A DNA stretch of 64,000 bases from Domibacillus iocasae (GTDB lineage Bacteria; Bacillota; Bacilli; Bacillales; Domibacillaceae), in assembly GCF_001750285.1 (NCBI RefSeq), contig NZ_MAMP01000020.1, forward strand, positions 307,374-371,373. Direction: 5' to 3'. The position numbers and the translations under genes are program-made. The notes beneath the pieces are model-generated. The model did not search any database. It worked only from the letters and a program-made list of their open reading frames with translations, and was not told the DNA's origin. Position 1 is the first letter of the stretch, and the number at the start of each line of letters is the position of its first letter. Below, piece after piece: positions 28,098-37,391 of the stretch.

Positions 28098-30507
28098 TGC
28101 CGTACCCTCCTTCAATGAGAAGATTTCTCATTTTCTTTTCAGTCTCTAGCATTTCATCAAAGGCCTCGAAGTATTGTCTGCGTACTTCAGCTGGGGGGAC
28201 GATTTCTTGTGCTTTCTTTTCGAGATAGTTGTTGATGGCTAAGTTATAGTCTTTTTTTCTCGCATCTGGGATAGTGATAACCTTCACTTTATCCATAACA
28301 TTTTCATAGTCAGCGTAGAGCTTGTAGACCTTATTGATATCATCTTCCGTCATTATATTTTGTGCCCGCTGTGGAGTATAGATGTTGGAAGCATCGATCA
28401 TGGAAATGCGACCTTTGTGCTCGCTCTTTTTATTGTTATTTAGAAGAAGAATACAAGCTGAGACACCCGTGGAGTAGAAGACACCACCTACCAATGTAAT
28501 GACACATTCCAGCTTATCCGATTCAACGAGCTGCTTCCGCATTTCGCCTTCTTTGCCACCTCGGAATAGCACGCCCTGAGGTAGAACAACTGCGCATCGA
28601 CCGGTCTTCTGATTCATAGACTTTACCATGTGCTGTAACCATGCATAGTCGGCATTTGAATCTGATGGACTCCCCCACATGTTTCTACCATATATATCTG
28701 AACTAAACTGTTCTGCACCCCAGCTCTTTAAGGAAAACGGCGGATTAGCAACGACACAGTCAAAAGTTTTTAACTTGCCGCCTTCATGATAATTAGGAGA
28801 GCGAAGAGTGTCTCCCTGTGTTACCGTGAAGTCTTTTGTACCATGTAAGAACAGGTTCATTCGGGCGATTGCGGAAGTAGATAAATTTTTCTCCTGACCA
28901 TAGATGCGACCGTAGGTCAATTTATCACCTTTCATATAACTAATGGCTTCAATCAGCATGCCGCCTGTTCCGCAAGCGGGGTCATAAACCGTTTCCCCAA
29001 TCTTGGGATCCATCAGCATGATAAGAAGTTTAACAATGGAACGCGGAGTATAGAACTCACCTGCGTTTTTCTTAGACATATCGGCAAACTTTTTAATTAG
29101 GAATTCGTAGCTATCGCCCATAACGTCTGCAGAGTAGTTTGTATTCCCCACTTTTATTTTGGACATATGCTCAATGAGGTTTTTAAGTCGCTCATCAGAT
29201 AACTTCGTTTTATCAGTCCAGTTGGCATCATCGAAGCTACTGAACACACCACTTAATGTATCTGGATTTGCACGTTCAATTCCATTCATCGCTCTTACGA
29301 TTGCGACACCTACATTTTCGCTTGCCTCACGGACATTCTGCCAGTGACATCCTTCAGGAATATCGAAGCTGTGGTTTTCCGGAAAACTGGCATATTCTTC
29401 ATCGCCTCCAGAGCGCTCAAGGGCATCTTTGATTTCTTCATCATACACATCACTAATTCTCTTAAAAAAAAGAATTGGCGTTACATAGCTCTTAAATTCA
29501 TCCTGATTTATAGGACCACGCAGAATGTTGCAAGCCTCAAAAAGGTGGGCAAATAGTTTTTGGCTCGTTGTCTCTTCATTTGTAGGAATTGAATCCTTTA
29601 ATTCTTTATCGGCTGTTTCTACAGAGGACTGTATCATAGCGTTTCGATCTCCTCTGTCAACTTTAGTTTCTTTACATCTTTCGATCCCAATACTAACATC
29701 GGCATTTAATTTTTCCATCTTGGATGGATACTTGTTTTCAAACTCTACAAGTATCTTAAGCAGTCGCTCATCAAGGAAGGTCAAAGCATGCTTTCTAATT
29801 TCTGTGGGTATCCCGTAGTAAGCTTCTGCGATACCCCCTGTAATGGCAGCGAGGGTATCACTGTCACCGCCAATTGATATTGCATTACGGATTGCATCTT
29901 CATAATTCAGTGACTCGAAGAACGATTCCAACGCTTGAGGCACTGTATCTTGACAACTTTCGCTAAATTCATAGCTATTACGGATTCCATCAAGCGTAAA
30001 GTTCAGTGGGTAATAGTTTTTTGTTATATGGTCCCGAATCTCAAGTAGATTCTTTCCAGTGCGAGCGAGGAAGATAGCAACTGCTGTTGCTTCTGCACCT
30101 TTTAAACCTTCGGGATGATTGTGTGTTACTTCTGTCACTGCTTTAGATAGCTGTTTAACTTCTTCCAGACTGGTGGCCACGAAGCCACATGCGCTGATAC
30201 GCATTGCCGCGCCATTTCCGTAGCTTCCATAAGGCTCTGGATTATCAGAATGTATCCATTCTCTAAATCGCCCACCATATCCACAATTCGGATAGTGCGT
30301 TCCGATACCTTGCATATACTTCACAGCATTTTCAGACAGGTCACTGTAATCTGCTTTGCTTTCCAAAAGAGCTTTAGCTATTGCCAAAGACATGATGGAA
30401 TCATCTGTAACACTGCATTTATAAGTCAGGAAGTCAAACTGTTTGCTCCTATTATTATTCCATTCGAAACGAGAACCGACGATGTCCCCGATAATAGCTC
30501 CTAACAT
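28090..30507 (-). CDS. ADP-ribosylglycohydrolase fused to a second HsdM methylase
   Basis: 805 aa, one uninterrupted frame. Residues ~1-255 are an ADP-ribosylglycohydrolase (DraG/ARH) fold with both metal motifs intact: TDDS (34-37) and GGDSDT (213-218), plus GNGAAMR (98-104). After a charged linker (~256-310) a full HsdM follows: FFKRISDVYDEE in the N-domain, GEFYTPRSIV, motif I DPACGTGG (509-516) and motif IV NPPF (588-591). One enzyme would remove ADP-ribose from protein or nucleic acid; the other methylates adenine. Adjacent type I genes show it belongs to the R-M operon. What the hydrolase acts on is unknown; countering a DNA- or protein-ADP-ribosylating phage or toxin activity is my speculation. 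Confidence 0.9.
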   Translation of the reverse strand: MLGAIIGDIVGSRFEWNNNRSKQFDFLTYKCSVTDDSIMSLAIAKALLESKADYSDLSENAVKYMQGIGTHYPNCGYGGRFREWIHSDNPEPYGSYGNGAAMRISACGFVATSLEEVKQLSKAVTEVTHNHPEGLKGAEATAVAIFLARTGKNLLEIRDHITKNYYPLNFTLDGIRNSYEFSESCQDTVPQALESFFESLNYEDAIRNAISIGGDSDTLAAITGGIAEAYYGIPTEIRKHALTFLDERLLKILVEFENKYPSKMEKLNADVSIGIERCKETKVDRGDRNAMIQSSVETADKELKDSIPTNEETTSQKLFAHLFEACNILRGPINQDEFKSYVTPILFFKRISDVYDEEIKDALERSGGDEEYASFPENHSFDIPEGCHWQNVREASENVGVAIVRAMNGIERANPDTLSGVFSSFDDANWTDKTKLSDERLKNLIEHMSKIKVGNTNYSADVMGDSYEFLIKKFADMSKKNAGEFYTPRSIVKLLIMLMDPKIGETVYDPACGTGGMLIEAISYMKGDKLTYGRIYGQEKNLSTSAIARMNLFLHGTKDFTVTQGDTLRSPNYHEGGKLKTFDCVVANPPFSLKSWGAEQFSSDIYGRNMWGSPSDSNADYAWLQHMVKSMNQKTGRCAVVLPQGVLFRGGKEGEMRKQLVESDKLECVITLVGGVFYSTGVSACILLLNNNKKSEHKGRISMIDASNIYTPQRAQNIMTEDDINKVYKLYADYENVMDKVKVITIPDARKKDYNLAINNYLEKKAQEIVPPAEVRRQYFEAFDEMLETEKKMRNLLIEGGYGNE

Positions 30508-30521
30508 AGTGACACCTCCAA

Positions 30522-32138
30522 TTAAAATTCTCGTAGTTTATCTACGACCTCATTCCAGCGCTTTTCAGCAGCTGCGATGGTTTCCTTATAGATTGTCAAC
30601 TCTTTTGTGTATTCATCAGACTTCTTTTGCTGTTCTTCAATAGAAGGAAGAGGTATTTCTAAAGCATTCAAGTCTTTGTAGCTGATGTTAATTATTGTAC
30701 TTCCTTGTTGCACACCACTTATCATCTTTTCGCCAAGCGGGCTATCTAGAAACAGTTTTAAAAAAGTGCTGCTTAGCATTTTAGTTTCCGGACGAATTAC
30801 AATGATATTTGATGAAGCGATGCAAGGATAACTCTTCTCATGAAAGATGGCAGTCCTGATTGCTGTACCTCTTGCAGGTATGAGCACATCGCCTTCTTTA
30901 AGCAAGTAATTTGTAATCTTACGCTCCTCTTCATCAAAGTGATCAAGGCTATCATAATCGATGTCGTATTCTCTTATATTCGAGATGTTTACAACACCAA
31001 TGCTTCCGTTTGGATCTTTCTTTGATACTGATTTTCCACGGAAAATTTCTGCAACATCTCCCATTGCCATTTTACGAACAGACGACTCTTGGAATTTGAG
31101 CCACTCTTCATCTTGCTGTGAGAAGATTTTGTTTATATTCCAGTCACCAAGTTCCTCAAGCTCATCCGACATTACAAAAGTCTCTTCTTCTATAACAAGT
31201 TCGTCAGCTGTATCACGTCTATTTTTACGATTTACAGCTTTGTAGCGACGAACTATTACATCATCATCACCCGGCTTAGTATTAACAACATCAATGAGGT
31301 AAGTTTTAATTCCCGTTCCTTCAAAGGTTCTCTCCGGAAGCTCAGCAATTTCCTTAACACGGTAAGTCTGCTGCACAAACCTCCTAAGCTCACCGTTCTT
31401 TCCCTGAGCATATGTGATTCTTGCTGGCATCGTGATTACAAGCTCGCCACCACCAGTAGTATGAAGAAGCAGGTTTTCAAGTGCTACAGCATCTTGATCT
31501 CTGCACATGAAGTTCTCATCATCTGCAAGGTTTCTTGTTCCAAAGCTAGGAACAGAGAATATAAGGTCATAGCGGTTGTTTGTAAAGCCATACTGGTATA
31601 TGTTTACATTTAATATCTCTACATTCTCATATTTACCAAAAATCCTGTTAATTACATGAAGGCTGATTTTATTTTCAGTTGTGATGGTGAAGTTGCAACC
31701 AAGATGTTCATCAATAAGTCTCTTTAGGTTTGGGATGAATTTTTCACCTTCAGCAATAAGTACTGTATTCGAATCAAGCCTGAAGCGACTATTGTACTCA
31801 TTAAACAGTGCGTTAGATACTGCTGAGTATCTAAATCCTCTGGAGCTCTCCGCCATCATGATCTCCCACTCAAAATCTCCCGTGAAATCACCGTAGGCTT
31901 TATATACTCTGACGAATTGTGCCTTGTCCTTAAACGGATTAACAATGTCGAGCCTATCAGCCACAGAGAGCATCGTCTCGTAGATCCGCTCTTCTGACAC
32001 GTCTGATATTTCTTTGCTAAGACACTCTTCCTCAGTTTCAGCCACAAGAAGTGCAGCAGGGACGCAGGAGTCGATCCCCATATAACCTCTGAAAAGATTC
32101 ATATATTCAAAGGTAGCTTTTTCGTTTTCGTTAACCAT
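30522..32138 (-). CDS. Degenerate N6-methylase domain fused to an HsdS-type recognition domain
   Basis: 538 aa, first gene of the operon. Residues ~1-330 have the shape of an adenine methylase: 'NTVLIAEGEKFIPNLKRLIDEHLG', then 'YDLIFSVPSFGTR' where an active enzyme would have NPPF/Y, and 'GGELVITMPARI'. The catalytic NPP motif is replaced by SVPSF, so activity is doubtful. Residues ~350-538 are a single target recognition domain ('MAMGDVAEIFRGKSVSKKDPNG', '...INISYKDLNALEIPLPSIEEQQKKSDEYTKELTIYKETI') with the standard coiled spacer. It likely pairs with the ADP-ribosylglycohydrolase-HsdM encoded 14 bp downstream as its specificity partner. Confidence 0.8.
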   Translation of the reverse strand: MVNENEKATFEYMNLFRGYMGIDSCVPAALLVAETEEECLSKEISDVSEERIYETMLSVADRLDIVNPFKDKAQFVRVYKAYGDFTGDFEWEIMMAESSRGFRYSAVSNALFNEYNSRFRLDSNTVLIAEGEKFIPNLKRLIDEHLGCNFTITTENKISLHVINRIFGKYENVEILNVNIYQYGFTNNRYDLIFSVPSFGTRNLADDENFMCRDQDAVALENLLLHTTGGGELVITMPARITYAQGKNGELRRFVQQTYRVKEIAELPERTFEGTGIKTYLIDVVNTKPGDDDVIVRRYKAVNRKNRRDTADELVIEEETFVMSDELEELGDWNINKIFSQQDEEWLKFQESSVRKMAMGDVAEIFRGKSVSKKDPNGSIGVVNISNIREYDIDYDSLDHFDEEERKITNYLLKEGDVLIPARGTAIRTAIFHEKSYPCIASSNIIVIRPETKMLSSTFLKLFLDSPLGEKMISGVQQGSTIINISYKDLNALEIPLPSIEEQQKKSDEYTKELTIYKETIAAAEKRWNEVVDKLREF

Positions 32139-32567
32139 GATTTATACCTCCCAACGCTCAATAACATCTTTAACTATATTAAAAATAGCACACCAGAATC
32201 ACATTGTAAATATCCATTCAATATTTTGGTATTCAAATACCAAAATATTTTACAAATATATTTTATTGATGATATATAGTCTCTATAGAAGGTTCTGCCA
32301 CTCATGTGACAACAGCTCTCTAGTTTCAACCCCACAGCAAAACAGTAGTTCCCTTAACTTGTAACTCAAAAAGCAGTTCTCTAACCTCATCCCAACATTA
32401 TCTTTAAATCCTACACTATAGACATTTAATTTAGTCTAATTTTTAGACTCTATATTCATCGCGAAATGAACCACTTAGTTAAAAACAAAAAGAGTGTCTA
32501 AAATTTTTAAATTTTAGACACCACTCTTATTCTCACTAATTTCTTTTTAAAGCATTACAACTCCGAA
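32139..32567. other. Promoter region of the R-M operon
   Basis: 428 bp without a gene. It contains the dyad at 32220-32249 and AT-rich promoter-like sequence reading toward the R-M operon. Confidence 0.5.
32220..32249. promoter_or_regulatory. 13-bp perfect dyad upstream of the R-M operon
   Basis: AATATTTTGGTAT (32220-32232) and ATACCAAAATATT (32237-32249) are exact inverted repeats with a 4-base centre, ~80 bp upstream of the first R-M gene. There is no T run in the transcribed direction. It looks like an operator, although no controller (C) protein is encoded in the operon. Confidence 0.6.
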
Positions 32568-33794
32568 TTAATACCGATCATAATCAAAATCCTGAGACTG
32601 TTGAGCTTCCCAAGCCATTTCTGCTAATATTTCATTCTGATGCGAAAGCATACCATCGACAGCGTCTAAAAAGGTGAATAGCTCATTAAAACATAATGAT
32701 ACATTAGAAATATCTAATTTCATTTTCTTTGCAAAATGCATATTCAAATTTTTGTCCACAGGGTACCTAAACCTACTTGATGAACTATCTATGTTGTGCA
32801 ATTGCTCAATATAAATTCCTACATTAACAAGAACCTCTTGATCGTCAGAAGCACTCGAACGCGATTTAATATGATCTTTAATTGCATTCCAGAGTCTAAC
32901 TATGCTGTGTTTCCCTTTTAATTTTTTTATCGCAGTTTTCAAATCTAGCTGACAGTCCTCCACTAAAATACGCTTCAAAGCCAGTTCTATTCCATTTCTA
33001 TACAAATAACACATAGGGAGAAAAAGATGGTATCTTTTCTTGTCTTCAATTAAATTATATAGATAGTTTGCACAATCCATATAACCTTCAATATACGGAT
33101 AAAAATTATTGCCTTTCCAAATAACACTTTGTTCTTCATAAACTCCATCACTTAAGAGAAATAACGGTTTGTACTCTATTTTAATATTTCGTTTTATTTT
33201 TCGGAAGATATCTAATAATATCTGATACGCAGTATTCATGTTTGTAACTAAAGCTTTCAAGTTTATATGAATTTGCTTTGTAAAGAATGCTTTCATATTA
33301 GTTGTAAATGGATATCGAAACATATCAGAATGTTCATCAAGATATGAAATATCCTCTAGATACTTGCTTAACCATTCATTTTCATCTTTGTTTGGAGCAA
33401 ATTCCTTTTCTTCTATGTGTTTTTCAACCTCATGATAAGCCTGGCGCAAATCATGTCTGGCTTTCTCGATAAATTCCTTTTGCTTAGCTTTATCAGTTAC
33501 ATATTGAAAAACGATAGACTTTAATAAAAGTTCTATGCTTTGCCTATATAAATAGACGATACCGAAAATCCACATATCTTTTTTTCTGATTTCATTTGAA
33601 CTTAAAGCATGTTCAGCTAATAAATTCGCTGATGATATAAACTTATTGGAATATGAAAAGAATTCTTCCTCAATTTTATCTGAATTCGTTATTTCTACCT
33701 GGATGTTTCCTTCTCCTATAAATTTAAAATCGACTTCTTTTCTTGGCCAACTAATATTATTTCCTCCTCTCATCCACGAACTAGTTCCAATCAA
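32568..33794 (-). CDS. Internally duplicated HEPN-like protein, unknown function
   Basis: 408 aa. Two similar halves are visible. Each starts with a helix containing YLYRxxIELxLK (YLYRQSIELLLKSIV at ~residue 80, CYLYRNGIELALKRIL at ~265), continues through a charged helical stretch, and ends with SxxFRYP (DMFRYPFTTNMKAFF and SRFRYPVDKNLNMHF). Such all-helical repeats with a conserved Arg and polar residue resemble HEPN domains, some of which are RNases, but the standard R-x4-6-H motif is not obvious. It stands alone between the R-M locus and the conjugation genes. I use TTG 33794, with AAGGGG seven bases upstream; ATG 33773 would shorten it by seven residues. Confidence 0.55.
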   Translation of the reverse strand: MIGTSSWMRGGNNISWPRKEVDFKFIGEGNIQVEITNSDKIEEEFFSYSNKFISSANLLAEHALSSNEIRKKDMWIFGIVYLYRQSIELLLKSIVFQYVTDKAKQKEFIEKARHDLRQAYHEVEKHIEEKEFAPNKDENEWLSKYLEDISYLDEHSDMFRYPFTTNMKAFFTKQIHINLKALVTNMNTAYQILLDIFRKIKRNIKIEYKPLFLLSDGVYEEQSVIWKGNNFYPYIEGYMDCANYLYNLIEDKKRYHLFLPMCYLYRNGIELALKRILVEDCQLDLKTAIKKLKGKHSIVRLWNAIKDHIKSRSSASDDQEVLVNVGIYIEQLHNIDSSSSRFRYPVDKNLNMHFAKKMKLDISNVSLCFNELFTFLDAVDGMLSHQNEILAEMAWEAQQSQDFDYDRY

Positions 33795-33959
33795 ATTTCA
33801 TCCCCTTGCACTTCTCGTTATTTTACGGATCAACAATAAATTTCTAATAATTGTTATTTTATCAGAAGTTTTCTTATCTTAATATATAGGAGGTGAATAT
33901 AAATAATCCAAGTATCGGTTTCTAAACACTTGGATTATCAAAAAAGAATTTTTTGCATA

Positions 33960-34505
33960 TTAAATGGATTCAATGATTTTAAAATTACTGACCTTCCACC
34001 TTTTTTCATAGTACTTCAACCAGAGCTTTATTTTGTTTATGGTCTTTGCTCTAGCACTTTCCATAACATACTCCTGCTCAAAACTCACTGTAGCTTGGGC
34101 AATATCGTTTCCTGATTTATTGTAAGTTGAATCTGTTATATTTACCAATGATACAACTTCCTTATCTTGTTCGTTAAACTCCCCTTCTAGATTTTCTCTC
34201 TGTTGCTGCACCAGCTTTTCCTTTGCTTCACCAATTGCCATTTCCAGTGCTGCTTCTCTCCCATTTTCATAGACACGCTGATCATAGGTGAATAGCCTTT
34301 CAATGAAATCAGCTGCGACTTTATTAATTTCCTGCTCATGATTGCTGTTCAATGCCTCAATTTGCTTGTTAGCCTCATTCAATTCTTGTTTTAATTCACT
34401 TACTTTATCTTTTTCTTGCTGCCACAGATCATAGAAAGCAAAGTCACCCACCAATGAAATCACCATCAAAGTGCTTAAGATGATTAAAAGATATCTCTTT
34501 TTCAT
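33960..34505 (-). CDS. VirB8-like/NTF2-fold conjugation protein
   Basis: 181 aa. N-terminal membrane anchor (residues ~5-25), a coiled coil with 'KVSELKQELNEANKQIEAL', then a soluble domain whose end 'NKIKLWLKYYEKRWKVSNFKIIESI' is the typical last strand of an NTF2-like/VirB8 or TcpC fold. It overlaps the upstream cell-wall hydrolase by 4 bp and is the last gene of the minus-strand transfer operon. It probably assembles at the membrane as part of the mating channel. Confidence 0.65.
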   Translation of the reverse strand: MKKRYLLIILSTLMVISLVGDFAFYDLWQQEKDKVSELKQELNEANKQIEALNSNHEQEINKVAADFIERLFTYDQRVYENGREAALEMAIGEAKEKLVQQQRENLEGEFNEQDKEVVSLVNITDSTYNKSGNDIAQATVSFEQEYVMESARAKTINKIKLWLKYYEKRWKVSNFKIIESI

Positions 34506-35542
34506 AATGCCCCTCCTACAAAAGGTTTTGGGTCAATCTTCTTGCCATTAACGATGGTTTCAAAATGAAGGTGCATGCCTGTACTGGACCCTGTTGTGCC
34601 GCATAACCCAATTGATTGTCCTTGTTCAATCGGTTGTCCAACCTTCACTTGAATCTTCGAAAGGTGTGCGTACACAGTTACCAGACCACCGCCATGATCC
34701 ACATAAACACGCTGTCCGTACCCAGCATTATGATTACTTGAATTTTGCCATCCTGCTCGTGTGACGGTACCTTTTTTTACCGACCGAATTGGTATGGGTG
34801 ACTGATTACAGCTATAATCAATGCCTGCATGCAGCTTAGCAACGCCAGTTATCGGATGAATCCTTACTCCAAATGGCGAAGTAATCTTAGTATCTAATGG
34901 TTTAACAAATCCCATTGCATTCGGGTTTCCTATTCCCTCCGCACTTACTCCATATGTTGCACCTGTGTAATAGCACAGGACGTTGTCAACGTAATTTATA
35001 TCTCCATATCTGCTCCATCCCATTTTTGCCGCCATCATATTAGAAAAGGATTGTGCTACTTCTTTTGAATAGCCACCCCGTACTTTTGCGTAGTCAATAA
35101 AACCTGTGCCAAAGTTGTATGACTGCAAAGCCAGCTTTACATCACCACCAGCTTTTTTAAGTACACCAGCGAAATACTTCACACCAACGTCAATAGACTG
35201 TTCTGGATCAGTAATCGTGTTTCTAGGCAGTCCGATCGATTCAGAAGACTGCATGACATCCGGCAGCCTTCCTCCTGATTCCTGCATCATTTTTGCAAGC
35301 AATAACTGAACATAATCGGAAACACCATACTGAGTTGCATATTTGGTCACTAACGGTTCATATCGCTTAACAAGTGCCGATACCTGGGCATCGCCGCCTG
35401 TTCCATCTCCTGTGTAGCCGTCTTCCTGTTGCTGTTCCTGTGCGCCAAAGAAAAACATGAACATGATCATAAAGATCGTAATCAGCAGAATGAGCAGCTT
35501 CTTCCAGTGTTGAACGGCAAGTATGGCCACTTTAATGTGCAT
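34502..35542 (-). CDS. Conjugative cell-wall hydrolase: SLT plus M23 peptidase
   Basis: 346 aa. A signal/anchor helix (~12-32) precedes a lysozyme-like transglycosylase domain (~60-195: 'LLLAKMMQESGGRLPDVMQSSE', 'ALQSYNFGTGFIDY'). An M23 metallopeptidase domain (~215-345) follows, with HAGIDYSC, HLHFE and the GxxTVYAHL element giving its zinc ligands. It cuts glycan and peptide bonds to let the secretion channel through the wall. ICEBs1 CwlT and related proteins combine SLT with NlpC/P60; here M23 replaces it. It overlaps virB4 upstream and the VirB8-like gene downstream. Confidence 0.9.
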   Translation of the reverse strand: MHIKVAILAVQHWKKLLILLITIFMIMFMFFFGAQEQQQEDGYTGDGTGGDAQVSALVKRYEPLVTKYATQYGVSDYVQLLLAKMMQESGGRLPDVMQSSESIGLPRNTITDPEQSIDVGVKYFAGVLKKAGGDVKLALQSYNFGTGFIDYAKVRGGYSKEVAQSFSNMMAAKMGWSRYGDINYVDNVLCYYTGATYGVSAEGIGNPNAMGFVKPLDTKITSPFGVRIHPITGVAKLHAGIDYSCNQSPIPIRSVKKGTVTRAGWQNSSNHNAGYGQRVYVDHGGGLVTVYAHLSKIQVKVGQPIEQGQSIGLCGTTGSSTGMHLHFETIVNGKKIDPKPFVGGAL

Positions 35543-37391
35543 GCTGCAACGTCACTTTCTGTCCATAAATCTTTTCGTATTTTTCTGGATGGATCAGCCT
35601 CATTTCTTCTGGTGTATGGTCCACTTTCATATGAACTCGGTTGTTCCCAACAACATAAACACCTTCACCCTGCCGGAACTTGCTGATAATAAGCTCTTCT
35701 TCTTCCGATAACTTAAGGATTTCATGGTTCTTTAAGTCGGCAATATCCTTCTCTTTTAATGGAAGGATTAGTTGCGAAATAGAGTTGCCGATAATAGCTT
35801 GTCCATAGTTTCGGTGTCCTTCTTGAGCTGATAAGAAATCGGCTATTTGCTGAGTGGCTACTGTCGCACCACCGCTATACTTCCGAATACGCTTATAAAT
35901 TTGATATAGAAATTTCATGGCTCTTGGATTGTCCGGATCGGCAATCGTGTGGGCTTCATCGACATTCAGCCAGGTGAATTGTTCTTTCTTCTGCGTAATC
36001 TCATCCCATAAAAAGCTTAAAGCGTTGTACATCGCCGCTGCCTGAGAATCTGATTCTTCTTCAAGCTCTTTCAGGTTAAATGAAATAAAATCATTACTCA
36101 GGTCAACGTTGGTATGGCCGTTAAACATTCGGCTGTTCGATCCCTTCACATACATATAAAGAATTTCTCGAAAGTCCTGTAAATGAGAATACCGTTCCTT
36201 ATTTTCAATTTCATTATACAAGTCTTCCAATATCGGAAAATCTGTTGCATTCAGTCTTCTAAAGTCTGTTACAAAGCCAATCCCCTTTTGCTCATACGTA
36301 GCAATAACCGCTTTTTCGAGTTGAGCCATCTCCACAATCTCCATGTTCTTTTTGATTAGCTTAAAGAAAATTTTTAAGCGCTGAATTTTTTGGAACAGTA
36401 ACGGCAGCATTTCTGATTCATCTTGCTCGTCTGCTTCTAGATCAGTGGAATCCATTGACGCTTTAATTTCTAAAATGTTTACAACTGATTTAGACATTGG
36501 TGACATTTTGATCACCTGCCCGCCTACCTTTTCACACACCTTTGAAATTTCGCCCTCTGGATCGATTACAAACACGCGATCTCCTGTCATCCATTTTCGC
36601 AGCAGATCTTTTATTAAATAAAAAGTTTTCCCCATACCTGTCTGCCCTACAATAAATTCATTATGAGAAGCCAATGCTTTTTGATCGATCAATACTAGGC
36701 TGTCTGTTGTCAAATTGATTCCTTTGATGATTCCTCTGTTATGAAAGAGCTCTGATTCATCAAAAGGAAAAAGGCTGCTTGCTGCTTCCGTATCAAAATT
36801 ACGATAAGTCATTTCTGGAATTGTATTAGACAACGTAGGTAGTATCGATTTGAACGCTTCAACCATATTCGTATCTGCTTGTGCAATTCGCAGTCCTCGT
36901 TTGAAGACATTTACTTTCAAGCGTTTAGTGGCTCTGCCCAGTTCGTCTAATGATGGTGCTTGAAGGTGAAGATACATATGAACATGAAAAATACTTTTAT
37001 TATCGCCGCTCATTAGTTTTTCCAGCGTATCTTCAGCTGCTTTCAGTTTTTGTTCTAGCGCTAATTTACGTGCAGGCTTCATCTTTACAACCCTTTTGCC
37101 GTGTAGCTCTGTGTTCAACTCACTGATTGATCGTTCCGTTTGCTTAATATATTCGTCAGAAGGCTTCGGAATCAAATGAGTAGAAACCGTTAGATTGCCT
37201 TTAAAACGATACAGTTTCGAAAGAAAATTCCCTTTAGGCTGCCTAGGAAAATCAATGACTAAAAAGGTTCGTGCAAAGTTATCACCTAATCGAATATACG
37301 ACATTTCTTCTTGAAAAACAGGTGCTGGAGCAATCATATCCTTCAATGTCATGGCCTGAGTTGGTTCAGTTATTTCTGGTTGTTTGAACAT
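35532..37391 (-). CDS. virB4: VirB4/TrsE-type conjugation ATPase
   Basis: 619 aa from ATG 37391 (MFKQPEITEPTQ), preceded by GGGAGGGAAAGAAG. 'FIVGQTGMGKTFYLIKDLL' is Walker A (~residue 245), 'DRVFVIDPEGE' follows, and 'FTWLNVDEAHTIAD' supplies Walker B. The C-terminal 'SGGATVATQQIADFL' is characteristic of VirB4 motifs. It energises assembly of the type IV secretion channel at the inner face of the membrane. It overlaps the TrsD-like gene by 26 bp and the hydrolase gene by 11 bp. Confidence 0.93.
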   Translation of the reverse strand: MFKQPEITEPTQAMTLKDMIAPAPVFQEEMSYIRLGDNFARTFLVIDFPRQPKGNFLSKLYRFKGNLTVSTHLIPKPSDEYIKQTERSISELNTELHGKRVVKMKPARKLALEQKLKAAEDTLEKLMSGDNKSIFHVHMYLHLQAPSLDELGRATKRLKVNVFKRGLRIAQADTNMVEAFKSILPTLSNTIPEMTYRNFDTEAASSLFPFDESELFHNRGIIKGINLTTDSLVLIDQKALASHNEFIVGQTGMGKTFYLIKDLLRKWMTGDRVFVIDPEGEISKVCEKVGGQVIKMSPMSKSVVNILEIKASMDSTDLEADEQDESEMLPLLFQKIQRLKIFFKLIKKNMEIVEMAQLEKAVIATYEQKGIGFVTDFRRLNATDFPILEDLYNEIENKERYSHLQDFREILYMYVKGSNSRMFNGHTNVDLSNDFISFNLKELEEESDSQAAAMYNALSFLWDEITQKKEQFTWLNVDEAHTIADPDNPRAMKFLYQIYKRIRKYSGGATVATQQIADFLSAQEGHRNYGQAIIGNSISQLILPLKEKDIADLKNHEILKLSEEEELIISKFRQGEGVYVVGNNRVHMKVDHTPEEMRLIHPEKYEKIYGQKVTLQHAH

